Shown piece after piece: positions 1-10,000 of a stretch of 64,000 nt of DNA. The stretch covers positions 310,001 through 374,000 of the forward strand of contig NZ_JARHUJ010000009.1 of the NCBI RefSeq assembly GCF_029223285.1. Reading direction: 5' to 3'. Under the pieces are notes generated by a model, which saw only the letters and a program-made list of their open reading frames with translations, ran no database searches and was not told the DNA's origin. Numbering within the stretch: the first letter of the stretch is position 1; every line of letters starts with the position of its first letter. The position numbers and the translations under genes are program-made. The DNA is from Paraflavitalea sp. CAU 1676 (GTDB taxonomy: Bacteria > Bacteroidota > Bacteroidia > Chitinophagales > Chitinophagaceae).

Positions 1-2323
1 AGGGCATCAGGATGGCCGCGATCATCGGAGACAATAAACCCTGCACCGCGAAATAGATACCAATGAGGTTATAAAGGATAGATAAGCAAAAGCTGGCAAT
101 GATGATCCGACGGTTGGCCTTGCACAACTGAATGAACCGGTCGAGCAGGGGAAGTTGCTTCGCTTCGAGGATAGCATCGCTCGCCGGTGTAAAATTGTTG
201 GTGTCTTCCGCCAGCGCAATGCCAACATGGCTTTGCTGCAGCGCACCCGCATCGTTCAGGCCGTCTCCGATCATCATCACCGACCGGCCCTGCTCTTGTA
301 ATGATTGTATATGATGTAGTTTGTCAGCCGGTTGTTGCTGGAATAACAGTTCAGCCTTGTTGCCCAGCAAAGCACGTACACGATGTGCTTCCGAATTGTT
401 GTCGCCGCTCACCAGCGATAGCGGATACTTCTTTTGCAAGCGGGTAGCCAAATCCGCAACACCATCCCGGTAACGATTGACAAAAGTGTAATAGCCAACA
501 GGCCTGCGATCATAAGCTACATATACCCGTGTAGCGATGCCCTGGCCCGGTGCCACTCCGCTCACAAAACGCAGCGATCCCAACTGCACCAGCACGCCAT
601 TTACAAATCCTTCAATGCCCAGTCCGGTGTGTTCCCGGTAGCCAGCAACCCGTAGGTCCGATTTCCTGGGCAGTCGGCTTGCCATGATCCTCGTTAACGG
701 ATGGTTGCTTTGTGCAGCCAGTTCCGCTATGCGTTGCTCCTGCTTCAACGTAAGGATGGCGCCTTCAAACTGTACGTCGGTATCCTGCACTGCAGTAAGG
801 GTGCCTGTCTTGTCAAACACAATATGATCAATCTGAGCAATGTCCTCTATCGCCTGCGCATCCCGCAGGTAAAAGCGGTTCCTGCCCAATATGCGAAGGA
901 TATTGCCGTTGGTGAACGTGCCCGATAGCAACAAGGCGCAGGGGCAGGCAACGATCAAAATAGCCGTTACTGCATTCCAGATCACCGAAGCATCGACAAA
1001 GGACCAGTACAAAGCAGTGACACCCGCGATCGAAAAAACGATCCACGTAAAAAACTGGCTCAGCAGGTGAACAAAAGAGTCTTTGTCCTTATCGCTCTTC
1101 TTGCGTTGGGCATCCTGGTTCCACAATTGGGTAAGATAGCTCTGCGCCACCTCCCGCGTAACCAGCACCTCTATATTGGCGCCCTGCTGCCGCCCGCCGG
1201 CATACACCAGTTCACCCATCTCTTTCTCCACCGGTGCCGATTCGCCGGTAACGAAACTATAATCGATCAATCCCGCGCCACGGGTAAGGATGCCATCCGC
1301 AGGGATCAGTTCGCCATGATGTATCAGCATCGTATCACCAGGCTGCACAGCGGGCAATGCCACGGGAACCTCCTGCTCATCTTTCAAAACACTCACCGCC
1401 ACCGGAAACCAGGACGTATAATCCCTGTCAAAAGCCAGCTGCCGGTATGTTTTATCCTGTGCTACCTTGCCCGCCAGCATAAAGAAGACAATACCCGTCA
1501 TTGAATCGAAATACCCCGATCCTGTCCCGGTCACAACCTCATACACACTACGGCCAAAAGTAATGGCAACTGCCAGCGCGATCGGCGCATCGATATTGAG
1601 GAACCGGTGGCGCAGACCCTTCCAGGCAGAAGCATAAAAAGGATAGGCACTGTACAGGAACACCGGCAACGACAACATGAAATTCAGCCACCGGAACATG
1701 CCCTGCAACGACCGGTCGGCACTTTCCAGTCCCAGATATTCCGGAAAGCTCATCAGCATAATGTTCGCAAAACAAAAGCCAGCTACCCCCAGCCGGTAGA
1801 TCAGTGACCGGTCTACCCCGGGCTTAGCGCCTTTCATTGCGGCCAAGCTGATATAAGGCTCATACCCCGTCTCCGTTAATAGCTCAGCAATCCGCCGTAG
1901 CGAAACTATTCTGTGGTCAAAGGCGATCGTAACTTCCTTGCGGGCAAAATCAACCCGTGAAGACAGCACACCCTCCTGCAGCTTTCGAAGATTCTCCAGT
2001 AGGTAAAGGCACGAGCTGCAATGAATATGCGGCAAATAAAAACATATCCGCGTTTGCCCGTCATCACGAAAGTTGATCAGTTGCCGGGCAATAGCATCGT
2101 CATCTAAAAAAGCAAACTTATCCTTGCGTACCGCCACTTTTAGCGTAGCGCCTGGCTGTTCATTCAACTCATAGTAGGCACATAGCCCCTGCTGGTTCAA
2201 TAATTGATAAACCGTCTTACAGCCGGCGCAGCAAAACGCTAAAGACTCGATACGAAAGCTGTGGTCGGTACAATCTTCGCCGCAATGGGCACATTTTAAA
2301 GCGCTGTCGTGGGTAGTAGCCAT
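1..2323 (-). CDS. ccoI: Heavy-metal (Cu) P1B-type ATPase, CcoI/FixI-like, partial at C-terminus
   Basis: Copper-exporting P-type ATPase of the subgroup that supplies copper for cbb3-type cytochrome oxidase assembly in the inner membrane. The frame is open from the ATG at 2323 to the left window edge, 774 codons visible. The N-terminus has the cysteine cluster typical of CcoI/FixI (CAHCGEDC at residues 11-18, FCCAGC at 30-35). A heavy-metal-associated site HCSSC follows near residue 101. The intramembrane CPC motif is near residue 459 and the phosphorylation motif DKTGTLT near 504. The last visible residues (YFAVQGLLSPMIAAILMP) match the end of this family, so only about 25-30 codons should be missing. 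It is divergent from the response regulator-CRP gene at 2464, which fits oxygen-responsive control. Genes for cbb3 oxidase (ccoS, ccoNOP) would be expected just left of the window. Family assignment is firm; the copper and cbb3 role is from family knowledge. Confidence 0.9.
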   Translation of the reverse strand, partial: MATTHDSALKCAHCGEDCTDHSFRIESLAFCCAGCKTVYQLLNQQGLCAYYELNEQPGATLKVAVRKDKFAFLDDDAIARQLINFRDDGQTRICFYLPHIHCSSCLYLLENLRKLQEGVLSSRVDFARKEVTIAFDHRIVSLRRIAELLTETGYEPYISLAAMKGAKPGVDRSLIYRLGVAGFCFANIMLMSFPEYLGLESADRSLQGMFRWLNFMLSLPVFLYSAYPFYASAWKGLRHRFLNIDAPIALAVAITFGRSVYEVVTGTGSGYFDSMTGIVFFMLAGKVAQDKTYRQLAFDRDYTSWFPVAVSVLKDEQEVPVALPAVQPGDTMLIHHGELIPADGILTRGAGLIDYSFVTGESAPVEKEMGELVYAGGRQQGANIEVLVTREVAQSYLTQLWNQDAQRKKSDKDKDSFVHLLSQFFTWIVFSIAGVTALYWSFVDASVIWNAVTAILIVACPCALLLSGTFTNGNILRILGRNRFYLRDAQAIEDIAQIDHIVFDKTGTLTAVQDTDVQFEGAILTLKQEQRIAELAAQSNHPLTRIMASRLPRKSDLRVAGYREHTGLGIEGFVNGVLVQLGSLRFVSGVAPGQGIATRVYVAYDRRPVGYYTFVNRYRDGVADLATRLQKKYPLSLVSGDNNSEAHRVRALLGNKAELLFQQQPADKLHHIQSLQEQGRSVMMIGDGLNDAGALQQSHVGIALAEDTNNFTPASDAILEAKQLPLLDRFIQLCKANRRIIIASFCLSILYNLIGIYFAVQGLLSPMIAAILMP

Positions 2324-2365
2324 AGTTCAGGAATTAAGCAGGCCAAAGTACCCACACACCGGCCC

Positions 2366-2395
2366 GTTGTTAGGTGAGATTGATCAATTAACAAC
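2366..2395. promoter_or_regulatory. Candidate operator in the ccoI / regulator divergent region
   Basis: Between the two divergent starts there is an inverted repeat GTTGTTA (2366-2372) / TAACAAC (2389-2395). A separate perfect palindrome ATTGATCAAT (2379-2388) lies inside it. The TTGAT and ATCAA words resemble CRP/FNR half-sites, although the usual four-base spacer is absent from the palindrome. A site here could serve both ccoI and the CRP-fused regulator, including autoregulation. Inference only. Confidence 0.35.
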
Positions 2396-2463
2396 CTGAT
2401 TCTCATCAAAACCACCCTGATTCTTGCAGAAAGTCATTACTATTGTACCCGAAAACAAGGCCC

Positions 2464-3522
2464 ATGCATACACTGCTCATCATTGACGACCACGACGATA
2501 TCCGCGAGAACATAGCAGAGATACTTTCTTTGGCCGGGTACAAAACACTCACAGCCCCCAATGGTAAACGGGGTGTGGAGATCGCCATCCGCGAAAAGCC
2601 CGACCTCATCGTCTGCGACATCATGATGCCCGAGCTCGATGGCTATGGCGTATTGCACCTGGTGCGCAAGAATCCCGATACCGAGCACATCCCATTTATA
2701 TTCCTCACCGCCAAGACCGAGCGCGGTGATTTCCGCAAAGGCATGGAAATGGGCGCCGATGATTACATCACCAAACCTTTCGATGATATAGAGCTCCTCA
2801 ATGCCATCGAGATCAGGTTGAAGAAAAGCGATATTCTCCAGCGCAAGTACGCCACCGGCGAAAAAGGAGCCACCGAGATGATCAATGACCTGCGTAGTTC
2901 AGGTCTCCTCAATATGCAGCTCGATCAATACGAAACACTCGATCTCGCAAAGAAGACAACCCTTTACGCCGAAGGCAAAAGACCGAAGTATCTATATTAT
3001 CTGAAAACCGGAAAGATTAAAGCGGTTCGTCAGCATGAAGATGGCAAGGAATACATCACCAATCTGTATGCAGCGGGCGATTTCATAGGATACCTGCCCC
3101 TGCTTGAAAGCCGCACCTACGACGATACCGCCGAAGTGCTGGAAGAAGCAGAAGTGGTCCAGGTGCCCAAAGACGAGTTCCTGCAATCGGTGTACAATGA
3201 TATCACCATCGCCAGCCGCTTCATCAAACTCATCGCGCAAAACGTGCAGGACAAAGAAGAGCGCCTGCTCAGCCTGGCCTATGGCTCCTTGCGCAAACGC
3301 GTGGCCAAAGCCCTGGTCGACATTCACCTTAAATTCAACAAAGACAATGGCGACAAAGCCGCCATCAACATATCGCGCGAAGATATTGCCCACTACGTAG
3401 GTACCGCCACCGAATCATTGATCCGCACACTCAGCGATTTCAAGGCAGAGAAGCTCATAACCATAAAAGAGGGGAAGATCAGCATCGCAGATATCGAAAA
3501 GCTGAAGAACCTGTTGTATTAG
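2464..3522 (+). CDS. Response regulator receiver fused to a CRP/FNR-type DNA-binding module
   Basis: 352-residue transcription regulator. Residues 1-120 are a receiver domain with acidic pocket DD at 8-9, phospho-acceptor Asp52 (CDIMMPELDG) and the conserved Lys104 (TKPFDD). Residues ~140-260 form a cyclic-nucleotide-binding-like beta-roll (LYAEGKRPKYLYYLKTG, YAAGDFIGY). The C-terminal ~75 residues are a Crp-type winged helix with recognition region ISREDIAHYVGTATESLIRT. The only cysteine is next to Asp52, so there is no FNR-type iron-sulfur cluster; control must come through phosphorylation or another ligand. The ATG at 2464 is preferred over a TTG seven codons upstream. The gene is divergent from ccoI, suggesting control of respiratory copper/oxidase genes. 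No cognate kinase is adjacent. REC-CRP fusions are known in Bacteroidota; the target is inferred. Confidence 0.85.
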   Translation: MHTLLIIDDHDDIRENIAEILSLAGYKTLTAPNGKRGVEIAIREKPDLIVCDIMMPELDGYGVLHLVRKNPDTEHIPFIFLTAKTERGDFRKGMEMGADDYITKPFDDIELLNAIEIRLKKSDILQRKYATGEKGATEMINDLRSSGLLNMQLDQYETLDLAKKTTLYAEGKRPKYLYYLKTGKIKAVRQHEDGKEYITNLYAAGDFIGYLPLLESRTYDDTAEVLEEAEVVQVPKDEFLQSVYNDITIASRFIKLIAQNVQDKEERLLSLAYGSLRKRVAKALVDIHLKFNKDNGDKAAINISREDIAHYVGTATESLIRTLSDFKAEKLITIKEGKISIADIEKLKNLLY

Positions 3523-3552
3523 GAACGGGTCGCCGCGCTTCGGCCAAAGGGC

Positions 3553-3924
3553 CTAGAGCTTTACCTCCGTCAGTTCGCGCCCGTATTCATTCTGCTGCTT
3601 CAGTGTCCAGCTGTCTGTAACGGTCGTCTCCAACCACAGGTTCCCGCTTCTGCGAAATACCTGCAGGTTGATGCCAAAACGTTCATGGAAGATGTTCTCC
3701 AGCTCAAACACCCGCATGGAATCCGTAAGTTCAATGTCACCCGCCGGAATATCGCGGGCAATGAACTTCATAGGCAACTGCCGCGGCAACTTCCTTTCCA
3801 ATGGAGAAGGTTGTTGATAACCATGCTCACCGGCAAACAATTCGATCTTTAAGAAAGGAAAAAGATCATTAAACTCCTGCTGGATCTCGCTGATCAAACG
3901 CTCTGGATGAATATGAAGGATCAT
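3553..3924 (-). CDS. Small protein of unknown function
   Basis: 124-residue soluble protein starting MILHIHPERLISEIQ, read from the ATG at 3924; an in-frame ATG at 3948 is possible. No signal peptide or membrane segment. It is charged, with an N-terminal stretch LISEIQQEFNDLFPFLKIELF and a C-terminal part around FRRSGNLWLETTVTDSWTLKQQNEYGRE that looks like mixed alpha/beta. It converges on the regulator gene at 2464-3522, with only 30 bases between the stops. I do not recognise the family. The position beside ccoI and its regulator is suggestive but not evidence of function. Confidence 0.6.
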   Translation of the reverse strand: MILHIHPERLISEIQQEFNDLFPFLKIELFAGEHGYQQPSPLERKLPRQLPMKFIARDIPAGDIELTDSMRVFELENIFHERFGINLQVFRRSGNLWLETTVTDSWTLKQQNEYGRELTEVKL

Positions 3925-4171
3925 ATGATTAATTAATGCGACAGTCATTCGGACTATTAACCTCAAATCTAGCACCACCCGCCAGCACCCCGCATGACCT
4001 GCGCTCGCCCCGCAAATGATTTTAGTCAGTACCCACCCCGGCCACCCGGTCCCGCCCCGGGGCTTCGCTCCCAATCCCCTTATGGCTCAATCCCTTCCAG
4101 GGCCTCCAAACAACCTTATGCTAGTCACCTGCTACGGCAACCCATCGCTTTTTTATTAACCCAACCCCCGC

Positions 4172-4179
4172 TATATTTA
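4172..4179 (+). promoter_or_regulatory. Candidate -7 box for the kelch/SARP regulator
   Basis: TATATTTA matches the Bacteroidota -7 consensus TAnnTTTG at seven of eight positions and lies 26 bases before the ATG at 4206. A T-rich run lies about 20 bases upstream. Weak evidence because it rests on one short motif. Confidence 0.3.
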
Positions 4180-4205
4180 CAGTAAATGCTGCCAAACGAA
4201 CTGTA

Positions 4206-6842
4206 ATGAATAAGGGACTGCGTAAGATATTCGTGCTCATACTGCTTGCTGTGCTCCATACCCTTTTGATCACCCAGGTGAAGGCACAGTCCTATGGACT
4301 GGGTTTCGCCAGCCATGAGGTCAACCAGGATAAAAGGACCTCTGTCGAACTGCTACCCGCAAAAGATTTCTGCACCGGTACCGACTTTGAGCTGGCCTTC
4401 GATATAAGCCTGCTACCGGGCCGCCGCGACCTCTTCGGTTATATCCTCCGCATAGTCAAGAACGAAAAAGATTACATCGATCTCCTGTACGATGTGCGGC
4501 CCGAAGGCAACCAGTTTCGACTCGTGATAGGAGGCAACTTCACCAACATCGCATTCGCTATTGATTCCGCCAGCCTCTTCGGTCAATGGAATCATTTCCG
4601 CCTGCAATTCGATCTCAAACACGACAGGTTGCAGCTACACGACGGCAAGCATACCTATACACAGGAAAAGCTGGGCCTCAAAACCGGCGACTGCTACAAG
4701 TTCTTTTTAGGCGCCAGTCTCTACCGGCAGCATAAAGTAACCGATGTGCCGCCCATGAAGATCAGGGATATAAAACTCACCAACGGCGGCGCGGTAAAAT
4801 ACCATTGGCCCCTCGATGAGCGGGAAGGAAATACCGGGCTAGAAACACAGAAAGGCGCCAACGCTACCGTCAACAACCCCGTCTGGATTAAGAATACACA
4901 CTACGAATGGAAGCTCTTGCGCCAGCTCACCGTACGCCGTGCACCGTCCTTTGCATTCAATCCCGCCCAGGAAATACTCTATGTGGTAGGGGCCGATTCG
5001 TTGTACAATATAACCTCCACTTCGGGTGAGGTAAACGCCAGCGCATACCTCTCAGGTCAGCAAACCCTGTTGCGTGGCAACCAATCACTCTATGTAAATA
5101 ACACTGGTGCACTGTACAATATCTACCTCGATCACAACTTTATAACCACTTACAGCTTCGCGAAAAAGGATTGGGAACAGCATTATCAGGCCGGACCCGT
5201 TACCGATTATTGGCATTTTAATAAGTTCTATTGTCAATTTGATACCTCCATCTACGTCCTGAATGGGTATGGCCATTTCCGCTACCGCGACACCATACGC
5301 CGTTATCACCTGCCCACAAAAACCTGGAGCAGGATCGCCACCACCGGCGATCGGTTGCTGCCCCGTTACCTCGCAGCAGCAGCTCCGGCAGCCAATGGAA
5401 AAGGATTGTACATCCTCGGTGGGTACGGAAGCGAATCGGGCCAGCAGATCCTCGCTCCCAAAAGCTATTACGATTTGGTATACTTCGATGCGGAACACCA
5501 CACTTTTAAAAAGCTGTTGGAGATAAAACCCGGTAAAGAAGACGTCGTATTCGCCAACTCATTCGTCGTAGACGAAAAAGCCAACACCTGGTATGGATTG
5601 GTATATCCCAATTACCGCTATAGCAGTCGGCTGCAATTGCTGAAAGGCTCATTGGATAAACCCGGTTATGAGGTAGTTGGGGATAGCATATCCTATTCTT
5701 TCCGCGACGTAAACTCCTTTTCCGATCTCTACTATTGCCCCCGGAGCAAGCAGCTCTTAGCCCTAACCTCACTGCAGGCCACGCCCGATAACAATGGCAC
5801 CTATAATATTAATATATACACACTGGCCGCACCGCCCATCGGTCCGGGTACATTGGTCATCACCAGTCAAAGCGATAAATGGCCGTGGTGGTCCTGGGGC
5901 GTCGTCGCGGCAGTGTTCACCACAATTGCTGCACTACTATACAGCAAACGAAAAAGAAAAGCCGTCTCCAAGGTACAGGCTGCACCAATTGTCGCTAACA
6001 ATTCGCAGCAGCAAATCGGAACCAGTCCAAATCCCGTTACCACAGGTCCGGTACCTGCAACGCCAACACAACAGCCCGCACCCACAGCTTCAACAACACA
6101 GTTGCCGGAAGCTCCGCTCACCAAGGCCATTTACCTCTTTGGTGAAATGCAGGTGCTCGGTCAGGATGGCGCCGATATAACCAAACAGTTCACGCCCCTG
6201 CTCAAAGAACTCTTCCTGATCATCCTGCTTCATTCGTTCCGCAAGGGCAGAGGCGTGCATTCTGATAAACTCACCGAACTACTCTGGTTCGATAAGCCGG
6301 CCCAGAGCGCCCGCAACAACCGCTCCGTCAATATCGCCAAACTCAAAGCAATCCTCGAAAAACTCCCCGGCTGCCAGGTCTCCAACGAAACCGGTGCCTG
6401 GAAAATAGAGATCACCGATCCGTCCATATACCTCGATTACCAGCACTATCTGCAGATTGTGCAGCATAAAACCGCGCTCACCCGCGATAAGATCAACCAG
6501 CTTGCCTCCATCACCGGCCGCGGTGGATTCCTCAGTCAGCTCGAATATCCCTGGATCGCCAGCTACAAAGCCGAAGTCTCCAACGACATCATCGATACCT
6601 ATCTCAACTTCGCCGGTACCATACCCGTATCGCAGGATGCCGAATTCCTCGTTAAGCTCGCCGGCGATATCTTCCATTTCGATCCCGTCAATGAAGATGC
6701 CATGACCATTCAGTGCAAGGCGCTCGTTTACCAGGGTAAGCACTCCCTCGCCAAAAAGGCTTTCGAGAACTTTGCTAGGGAATACAAGACACTCTATGGA
6801 GAAGACTTTAAACACGACTTCCACACCATCATCGGTGAATAA
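4206..6842 (+). CDS. Membrane-spanning kelch-type sensor with cytoplasmic SARP-like DNA-binding domain
   Basis: 878 residues. Residues 1-27 are a signal peptide ending VKAQ. Residues ~28-230 form a LamG/concanavalin-like beta-sandwich (LPGRRDLFGYILRIV, FGQWNHFRLQFDL). Residues ~235-555 are kelch-like blades (RRYHLPTKTWSRIATTGD, GLYILGGYG). A transmembrane helix at ~560-582 (WGVVAAVFTTIAALLY) is followed by KRKRK, giving an outside-to-inside orientation. A Pro/Thr/Gln-rich linker leads to residues ~640-735, a winged-helix like the SARP/OmpR C-terminal domain (IYLFGEMQVLG, LLKELFLIILLHS, SDKLTELLWFDK). Residues ~740-878 form a helical BTAD-like tail. The protein appears to be a one-chain glycan sensor that acts directly on DNA. 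It lies 212 bases upstream of the SusC gene, in the same direction, and is the likely regulator of that PUL. The domain reading is good; ligand and target are inferred. Confidence 0.75.
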   Translation: MNKGLRKIFVLILLAVLHTLLITQVKAQSYGLGFASHEVNQDKRTSVELLPAKDFCTGTDFELAFDISLLPGRRDLFGYILRIVKNEKDYIDLLYDVRPEGNQFRLVIGGNFTNIAFAIDSASLFGQWNHFRLQFDLKHDRLQLHDGKHTYTQEKLGLKTGDCYKFFLGASLYRQHKVTDVPPMKIRDIKLTNGGAVKYHWPLDEREGNTGLETQKGANATVNNPVWIKNTHYEWKLLRQLTVRRAPSFAFNPAQEILYVVGADSLYNITSTSGEVNASAYLSGQQTLLRGNQSLYVNNTGALYNIYLDHNFITTYSFAKKDWEQHYQAGPVTDYWHFNKFYCQFDTSIYVLNGYGHFRYRDTIRRYHLPTKTWSRIATTGDRLLPRYLAAAAPAANGKGLYILGGYGSESGQQILAPKSYYDLVYFDAEHHTFKKLLEIKPGKEDVVFANSFVVDEKANTWYGLVYPNYRYSSRLQLLKGSLDKPGYEVVGDSISYSFRDVNSFSDLYYCPRSKQLLALTSLQATPDNNGTYNINIYTLAAPPIGPGTLVITSQSDKWPWWSWGVVAAVFTTIAALLYSKRKRKAVSKVQAAPIVANNSQQQIGTSPNPVTTGPVPATPTQQPAPTASTTQLPEAPLTKAIYLFGEMQVLGQDGADITKQFTPLLKELFLIILLHSFRKGRGVHSDKLTELLWFDKPAQSARNNRSVNIAKLKAILEKLPGCQVSNETGAWKIEITDPSIYLDYQHYLQIVQHKTALTRDKINQLASITGRGGFLSQLEYPWIASYKAEVSNDIIDTYLNFAGTIPVSQDAEFLVKLAGDIFHFDPVNEDAMTIQCKALVYQGKHSLAKKAFENFAREYKTLYGEDFKHDFHTIIGE

Positions 6843-6932
6843 CCGCCCTTAATGCCAGCATAACAAAGAATTTTTTACGCTCGCACACCCGGTTAATCTT
6901 TTATTAATCATTCATTATTAATGCACTTGCAC

Positions 6933-6988
6933 ATTTGTAGCAGGTACCAGCCCGCATGTTCATCGGTTACTGCAGGGCTGGTACCTGC
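6933..6988 (+). promoter_or_regulatory. susC leader: candidate -7 box and 14-bp inverted repeat
   Basis: A perfect 14-base inverted repeat, GCAGGTACCAGCCC (6940-6953) and its complement (6975-6988), encloses a 21-base loop. ATTTG just before it (6932-6936, in CACATTTG) resembles a TAnnTTTG -7 box. If that is the promoter, transcripts would begin at or inside the left arm, so the stem would sit at the mRNA 5' end. No T-run follows, so it is not a simple terminator. It may be an operator for the upstream SARP-type regulator or an RNA structure. The inverted repeat is directly visible; the role is inferred. Confidence 0.55.
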
Positions 6989-7054
6989 ACATAACGAACG
7001 ATTGCTATATGAAAGAACAAACACCAAACTGCTTTTATATTTAAACTAACGATT

Positions 7055-10000
7055 ATGCGATTTTGCCTCCCCATGCTCATGGCCATCCTGGTCATGTGCA
7101 CCCAAGCCTACGCCCAAAACATTTCCATCCGGGGCATTGTTACCGACGAAGCAAAGAAACCCATGACAGGGGTCAGCGTCCAGGTAAAAGGATCTACCAA
7201 TGGAACCAGTACCAGGACCGATGGGTCCTTTGCAGTGAACATAACCGGCTCCAACGCCATCCTCATCATCACCCATTCCGGCTATGCCAGGAAAGAAGTA
7301 CCGGTATCATCCAACAATCCACTGGTGCAAATTTCCCTGCAGCCCATCGCCGAAAACATGGATGAGGTCGTGGTCATATCAGCCCTCGGTCTCACCCGGA
7401 AAGCAAAATCAGTAACCTATTCATCCCAAAGCGTCGATGCCGATCGCCTTACAGAAGCGCGCGATGTGAATATCGTAAACGGACTGATGGGGAAAGTAGC
7501 CGGCCTGCAGGTAACCACCACCGGGCAGCCGGGTTCTTCCAGCAGGGTCGTCATTCGGGGCGAAGGCTCCATTACGGGCAACAACCAGCCACTCTGGGTG
7601 GTCGATGGCGTACCCATCGCCAACAGCATCTCGGAGAGGAACGGCCTTGACTATGGCAATACAGCAGCCGACCTCAATCCCGACGACATAGAATCCATCG
7701 AAGTGCTCAAGGGGCCCAACGCCGCAGCGCTTTATGGTTCCATGGCTGCCAACGGCGCCATCCTCGTTACCACCAAAAAAGGAAAACCCGGCGATAAGAG
7801 TCTCGGCATATCCGTCAATCAAAACATGATGTGGTATACTATCACCGAGTTTCCCGCCTATCAGAATATATATGGAGAGGGAGGCGGAGGTCGCCTCGTT
7901 GGTGGAGCCAACCAGCTCTTCCCCGGCACAGGCGCCATCAACATGGGCACCAACGAAAGAAGCTGGGGCGCTCCCATGCTCGGCCAGCCTTACAACGATT
8001 TCTCGGGCAAGCCGCTGCCGGGGGGATATAGTCCGCAACCCGGCAATGTCACCGACTTCTATAAATCAAGTCTCACCAATACCTCCAACATCGCCATCAG
8101 CAAGTCCGATGCAGTCTCTTCCTTCAGGCTCTCTTATACTTACACCAAAAGCGATGACGTATTGCAAAACCAGAACATGCGCAACAAGCATAACCTGAAC
8201 CTGTATGCAACACGTAAGCTCGGCAATAAAGTAACGATCGATGCGCGCTTGCTCTACACGATGGATGACATGAAGAACCGCACCTATCGCAACCTCAATC
8301 CCTCCAGTCCCATGGCAGCCTACGTGTACCTCGCCCGCAGCGCCAACCTGTCGGCCTTCACGCCCTGGAAAGATGCGAATGGCAATGCACCCGGACTCGC
8401 CGCCTTCGGTAATACCGAAAATCCTTACTGGATGCTCTATGAGAACGAGAACAGGGACTCTCGCAACCGCTATATCGGTGGCGTAACTACCACCATCGAA
8501 CTGGCTAAAGGATTGCGTCTCCGTGGACAGGCAACCGGCGATATCGGCACCTTCTCAGGATACGAATACCGCGAGCTTGGTTCCCTGAAACTAAAAGATG
8601 GCTTCTTCTCCAACCGCATGCAGGATGAGCGCAACTGGAACTTCGAAGCCATGCTCCAGTTCAATAAAAAGGTAGGAGAAGATTTCTCGGTCACCGCCAA
8701 TGCAGCCACCAACCTCGCCACCTTCAATTCGGTGATCCGCGAAGCCTGGATTGATAAGCTGCTCGTCCATGATAAACCCAGTATCCTTAATGCCAACACA
8801 ACCCCCAAAGCATCCGAAGGCATTATGAAGCGGCAGATCGGTTCAGTGTATGGCAACGCAACCATTGGCTTCCGCGACCTCATTTACTTCGACGCTACCG
8901 CGCGTGCCGATAAATCATCCACCTTGCCCAAAGGAAGTAATACCTATTTCTATCCCTCAGTAGGGCTTAGCTTCATATTTAGTCAGCTGCTCAAGAACAA
9001 AGACATCATCAGTTATGGTAAACTGCGCGGCTCCTGGGCCAAAGTGGGTAACTCCGCACCACCCAACTTCCTTACCACCAACTGGTCCAACGCTGGCCTC
9101 TTCCTCGGCAACCCTACTTTCAATTATTCAACTCGTCTCAATAATTTCACCCTCAAGCCCGAGCAAACAATTTCCAGGGAGATTGGTCTTGAGCTGGGCT
9201 TGTTTAAACAGCGTGTAAACTTAACCGCCACCATTTACCAATCCAACAGTACCAACCAGATCATAACAGCCAACACACCCAACGAAACGGGCTTTCAATC
9301 AAGGGTGGTCAATGCCGGCGAAATGCGTAACAAAGGCATCGAGCTCACCGCCAGTGTTAACGTGATCAGGAAAAAGAACTTCAGCTGGGACCTGCGGGCC
9401 AACTGGTCTAAAAATGATAACCTCGTCATGTCGTTGGTAGATGGCGTACCCACACTCAGTCTCGGCAACAACCTCGGGGCAACCGTGAGTGCTGTAGTTG
9501 GCAAGCCCTATGGCGTAATCACCGGTACTACTCCCTACTACATTGGCGATACCATCCTCGTGCAGGCCAACGGACGCCTCTATCCCGATGTTAATAAGTA
9601 TGTGGGTGTCTATCGTCCTGATTGGTTGGGTTCCATCGGATCTACCATGCGGTACAAAGCCTTCGATCTCTCCTTCCTCTTTAATGTGAAATGGGGTGGT
9701 AGCCTCTATTCAGCATCCTATGGCCGCGCCAACGGTCAGGGCAATACCATCGAATCGCTCGAGGGGCGCGAAGAATGGTTCTTCAGTAATTTCATCCTGG
9801 GTGAAAATGGCGATGAGCGTATGGGCATCGGCCAGCAGGTAGGTACGGTACGCGTGCCTTATGCCGATGGCCGGCAGAAGGGTCGCAGGTACGCGCTTTC
9901 TTATTTCCCACTGTTGGATGCTAATGGCAATGCTGTGTTGGATAAGAACGGCCGTATGACCCCAGGCAAACCCAACACCGTCTGGGCCGAACCGCAGCTG

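Noticed and set aside
2443-2463. TTG-initiated extension of the REC-CRP regulator
   Set aside because: The ATG at 2464 starts directly before the receiver strand and the extra seven residues add nothing to the fold.
6279-6824. 181-codon minus-strand frame
   Set aside because: It is antisense to the SARP/BTAD part of the membrane regulator and is Gly/Glu-rich in a pattern typical of reversed coding sequence.
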